64,000 nt of DNA from JAUVAV01 sp965371665 (GTDB taxonomy: Bacteria; Oederibacteriota; JAAXVQ01; JAUVAV01), in the NCBI GenBank assembly GCA_965371665.1, contig CBDUZI010000001.1, forward strand, positions 44,193 to 108,192, in the 5' to 3' direction. The notes beneath the pieces were generated by a model. It was not told the origin of the DNA and ran no database searches. It saw only the letters and a program-made list of their open reading frames with translations. Position 1 is the stretch's first letter. Each line of letters begins with the position of its first letter. The position numbers and the translations under genes are program-made. Positions 45,901-51,900 of the stretch are shown in pieces.

Positions 45901-48900
45901 GTTGAATCGTTGTCCATAAAAATTGCTCGTATTTTCACTTCCGCATTCGGATCGAATCCTTTTGGAGTCTGACGGATATATTTTTGCGGAATACGACTTG
46001 TGCGTTTTTGCACCCATCGCTGGTGCGCCCGCGCATGCACCAGGATTATTTCACCGACCATCGGATACATGGAAAGCCGATTCAAATCCGCCATGATTGT
46101 TCCGTAAGGGTGTTCTGTATCCGTTGAGCTTTCATCAAAATAAGCGATAGGCTCGCCTGTCAGGGTCGATTTATTGCGGATACCCTCTGCCTCCCAGGCC
46201 GCAATGCGCTTCTTCCGGGCTGGAGTTAATTTTTCATCCGCATCACGAACGCGCGCGCTTAAAATGCGGTACCCTACCGCTAAGCTTGCAAACATAATTA
46301 CCAGAGAAACCACTGCAAGGGAAATACCAAGCGCTATTATAATGGAAACCGGCATTAACTCTAACCCTGTTGAATTCAGCATAAAGGTATTAGCCAGGGT
46401 AAAACCAAGAGCGGAAAAATAATAGGCCAGGGTAAACATGAATACCAAGCCTACCGGCGAAAGCGCGCGGGGGTTCGGCTTTTCCTTTGCCGCAGCCGTC
46501 TTCTTCAGACACTTTTCGACATAATTGCGGAAGTGATTGTCTTTGTCCTTTTTTTTCTCGTGAGACTTCTGGAGTTTGCTTAGATAGGCGATATCGCCTT
46601 CTTGGGCGGCTTGATCCAGCGCATATTTCTGCAGATCGCCCAGACCTAGAGCCCGGGCTTTATCACTTGCAAAATAAATCTCGTCTGCACAGGCCTGGCT
46701 GTGTGATTTGCCTAACATGTTTTCACCGTATTCATGAGCGATAATGCCGGCTAAAAGATTGGGGTTCTTCTGGGAATCTTTGATAAATGCATTGGTTACG
46801 TATATGATGATTTTGGTGACGTCCCGGGTTTCCGGGTTCCTCTCCACGACCGGGTGGGCGTATATATCCCGGTTGATTTTTCTGTTTAACCGGGGGAAAC
46901 CTTTTTTGTTGCCAAGGTCTATCGATCTTAATACTATCCGTTTCTTTTGTATATCCGTTAAAATACTCTCATACCTTGTATCATACCCATCATCCCTGGA
47001 AGGAGGGCCTCTTGAGAAAATCCCTTCCACTTTTTCATCAAGCGGCACATCCCGGCTCCTGCCGATCAGCCTATGGAAACCAATCCTTATTCTAAGCCGC
47101 AAGTCCTCCCAAAATCCAACATCCGCCGTGCCCGGGGCTTTCTTCTTGGATACGGTTTTAACGACCCCTGCCGACTGCATATATTCTTTAACCTCTTTCA
47201 GCCACTTTTGGTCGGATTCCTCACTTCTCTCAAACATATAGAATTCGCCCTCGAACGCATCCATTTTTTTAAGCACATCTAAATGGTCTGCAAACCGTTT
47301 CCCATATTCAGCATTACTATTTAGTTCGTCCATATGATTCAGGCATCTATTAATAATATCCCACAAAAAGGTGGCTCGAATCCCATCAATCAAACACAAC
47401 AACTCATCATTGGTTAAAGAACGCTTCTCCATAAATCCGGATAAAATGATTAATAAATCCGCTTTGCTAAAAGTCCTGGGTTCTTGTAGTATTCTTGAGG
47501 TTATAGGATTTCTGAATTCTTCTATTACCGGCTGGCCTGTGCGTACATTAGTAAAATCGACGATCTTGAGCTCTCCCTTTTCATTTCTAACAACCGAGGG
47601 AAAAGCGATATGATTATTAATAATTTTTTCTTTTGGCAGTTTTTCGTATTCCGAAACAGTCTTTCCTATATATTTAATCTGCTTTTCAATTAGCATATAC
47701 GCTTGAAGGTACATCTTCTCGCCAGACTCCATCTTTTCTTTACGACGTTCCTTTGCCCCCAGTTCAAATTTTAAATTATTCAGATCAGAAATATTTATCA
47801 TATTAAAAATATCTGCAAATGTATTTTTTTCCACAGTAATTGGCAGCTCAAAATCCTTCAACAATTCATGGAATGAACCAATCAGCCTGCCTAATTCCTT
47901 AAGCCGCTCTCCACTCTGCTCCTCACTTTTTAATGGTTCGGTTCCCGGATACTCAAAAAGCACGAAGTAATAATTTCCGGCTTTTATTAAAAAATCATCC
48001 TCAACTGCCTCCGCAGACTCTCCTTTATCCTTTACCTTTATTAAAGGCAAAACCGGCGGCTCCTCGGCTTTACTCAATTCTTTGATTATATCAATTATGC
48101 GCCGTGCAACCTCAACATCAGCAGCCACAGGCGCCAGTAAACATTTTTCATCAGAAGACAGAGTAATTTTCACGACTTTTTTGATATAATCCGGCCAATC
48201 TTGCTCCTCGTATGATTTAATTTTAATGAGTGATTTAACAGCCTCTACTCTTTCTTCCAGAGGAGGGTACTTTATTTTGTCCACTTTACTGCTTTTACTA
48301 AGCTTGTCCTTGGGTGGAGCTTCTTCATCAAAATATGACTCTTTAGCAAAGAATACATTCTCAATCCCGGTTGTTTCTTTAAAACCATCCAGCCTGTTTC
48401 CACTACTCAATAATGAACCCAAATCCCCGGTCATTACAATATTTTCAGTGAATTCATGCCTGAAGAATTGCTCTTTCCATACTTTTACCGCCGCCCCAAA
48501 ATCCTTCCAGACCCCATCTAAAAAATCGCCTGCTGCCTGCTTAGCTTCCTCCCCGCCTTCAAGCGCCTGGAAAGCAATGCTCTCTATAACAAATCTCACG
48601 GATAATTCATGCCCGGATTTGACTAATTCCAATAGCTTTGATAATGTCATCTTTTCAATATTTTCGGCAAATTTCTCAATGCCTGCTTCAGCGCTGTTTT
48701 TATCAATAAAATCATTTATTGCCCCTCGGCCCATCATCGCAATATCCATGAGTTTCTTAGAAGAATCAAAATCATTTTCCGCTATTAAATTTTTCAGATA
48801 ACGCCTGGCTAAAAATGTGCTGATCCATTCTTCTAATGAGAATTCCCCTTCCAGCTCTTCGATATTCCTATCGAGTTCTCGAAATTCTTTACTTCCCGGT

Positions 48901-51900
48901 ATACGCCCGCTGCGCCACTCCCATTTTTCAATCTTTCCGTTCTTACATATTCCCACTAACTGATGTCCAAACTCCGATGCTCTTTCTACATATTCCTTAT
49001 TTATAACTGCTGCTGATCCAATACCGCCGTAATTCCATAAAATATGTGTTCCATTCTCTAATTTGCGTGCCATGGCCAGAGCATCATTCCACAAATTCAT
49101 ATTTATCTTTTCCATCCCCAATTTCTCTCTAAGAGATTCCGTCCAATTTCGCATATTTATAGAAGAGTTAAAAAATTTGGGATGCGATTTAATTATTCCT
49201 TTTTCCTCGCTCACCGGAGCGCCGGCTGTTATTTCCAGTTTAAGCGAATCGCCTATAGGAACCCCCATTTCTCTCAATTCATTAAATGAGTCATAGCAGA
49301 ATACTTCAAGCAATTCCAGCAACCTTTCCCGGGCTTTTTCCTCATCTATAGGCTTCCCATCTTCATCGATAATCCCATCTTGTTTAAGTAATTCACGCCA
49401 TTTGACATCTCTGGCCTTTACCAGAACCGGCCTTTTTTCGTCCTCTTTGTAAATACGATATCCTATGTGAATAGTATCCTTGTCCAATTTAATCAGCAAT
49501 GCCGTAGTTTCCATCCTCACAGCAGCTTCCTTTACTAACCTATTTAATTCTTGCCAACTTAATCCACCAGGAAATATTGCAGCTTCCCAAAATTCGCCGG
49601 GATTTTTATCTACCGGCCAGTCAATTCGCATATTCTTATACGGTATATCAGAAAGCACTATATTTTCCTCAACTAATATTTCCTTGTTTGGTTCCTTGAT
49701 ATTCCAGACCATGCAATTACCTTTGGTCTCTAATCCTTTTATTTTACATCCATAAACCACTGTGTTTTTTCTAATCATCCCCTCCTGGATATCGGAATTA
49801 ACAACTATTGCACCTTTTTCCACAATAAGGGTTCCCTCTTTTATCGCCTTCTCCACTTCAGGCGAGTTAATAATATTGCTCTTGACTCCCAGCAACTTTC
49901 TTAAAACCGGATGATAAGGCGCTTGTGTATACACACTAAGCACTTCATGAATCTTGCCCATTGCCATCCAAAGTGAATTGTTACCAAGGTTAATCGCGCC
50001 CGGTTTTCCAAATTCAGCCACTATTTTTTGGGCCTTTTCCCAGTTCTCCCGGGAAATGCCATCTGCTTTGCATTCCTCCCATGAAGTGACTGCCGGCGTC
50101 AAAAAATCGTGTGTAAAATTAAGTTGTTTTCCTTCTTTGATCCATTCCCCATAAACTTCGCTGGCATAACTCGATACTTCATGGGTTAAACGATTATTCC
50201 AAAGGCTTATGTCTACCTCCCTATCCGGGAAAGCCGGAGAAAGAACCTTATCAAAAGATTTCTTTTCAAAACTTTTTATTATCCCACCATCCTTTCCTAC
50301 TCCCAGCACGCCAAAGCTTTCATGTTTTTTATCTAATGGCTGGGTAACCGTGAATATCTGGATTGCCCGCTTGCTGCCTATACACTTTTTAGAGGGCACC
50401 CATGCATCATCAGTCGCAAGCCAGGTCGTTGTTCCATAGACAAACTCGCGATCCTCCAAAAGCATAAAACTTTGGATGATTTGTTCTTCCAGCATGGTTC
50501 TATTTATAATAGGAATAAATGTCTTATTGCCCATAACCTCCTCAAGCAGAGTTACAGGATGATCCCTTTTTGCCGTTCCCGCGGTATGCAAACCTAATAC
50601 TCTGCTCTTTTGGTTCCAGATATATTCAAAAACCTGTTCTTTTAACTCTCCTGAAGCATCACTTAAATCCTTTTCTCCTAAAATATTCCGGATTTCCTTT
50701 TTCTTTTTTCGGTTTAGTTTAAAAAAAGTAGAAAATTTATCAAAAGGCAGATCAAAAACCCCTTTGTTAAAATAACGTTCCCTGGCAGTCTTTTTGGCCA
50801 ATGTATCAGCATTAATAGTACCTAAAAACTCGCCCAGTTTGGTTTCTTCAACAATAACTATAATCTCGGTATTATAAGTTTTTTTCAACTCATTTACATT
50901 TAAAGCTTGTAATTCCTTTTTCGTAAGGGTCCGAAAAAGCCTGCCTTTGCGTCCTTCCAAAAATCTTTCTATTCTTGTTTTATTCGCCTCATCAACAACA
51001 GTAATAACTATGGCATCCCAATTTTTTCCCTGTTTTCTGATTTTCTCGGCTTTTTTTAATTGCGTCAGGCAGCCATGGTACTTCAAACGCAGAGACATCT
51101 GCTGTATAAGCTGTGGAAAGGTTTTATTAATCCCAAAGGCGGTACGCAGCACAAGTCCAATTATTGCGGCAGGAATCGAACGCAACTTGTTGATTAAATT
51201 ATATTTTTCTCCGGCATCTCCTGATTTCCCACTGCCCCCTCCCACAACCATGAGCAGGCTGAGAATTGCGAGTGCCGGTATACTCCAAGAGTTGGCGGCT
51301 ATTTTTTCTTGATTTTGTTCGCTAAATTCTTTCCAAAATTTCTCTACCCTGCTACGATGGCCGGACTCAACAAACCCCAGCACTCTACCCTCTGCAGTCG
51401 GAAACAGCAACAGCACGGGATTTTGCAGTAAAGTTAGGATATGTTTTTTTACTTCTGACGAACTTTCCTCGAGCTCTTTACTGATATCTGATATCTTACT
51501 TTCCGGCAAAGTGGATCGGGCTACCAGGTCTGCTGCTATACGCATATCCCTGCTTATCTTTTTCGGCAATCCCGCGAGAAGCCGCTTTATTATCTTTATT
51601 CTCTCATCTATTTCCTTATTCTCATTCTGGTATGCAATAACTATAATATTAGTCAGCATTGCCAAAATATGGCTTTCCTCTCTAATTCTGCTGGTATCCA
51701 AAACATGGTTGTAACCTCTGAATAACCCCAGCATTTCTTTTGCCACATCTTTTTCTTCCAACTTTTCAAGCGCGAAATCATTCCAGGTTTTTCTTTGCTC
51801 GTCTAAGTTTTCGATTCCCACTATCTCCATGAATTCGTGGTAAGAAATAGGTTTCGGGATTCTTTCATCTATTTGCCCATCTTTTGTTTTACGTATAACC

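Noticed and set aside
51220..51300. GGGSGKS in P2 as a possible Walker A
   Set aside because: The spacing does not fit G-x4-GK(S/T), it directly follows a membrane segment, and no other ATPase motif follows.
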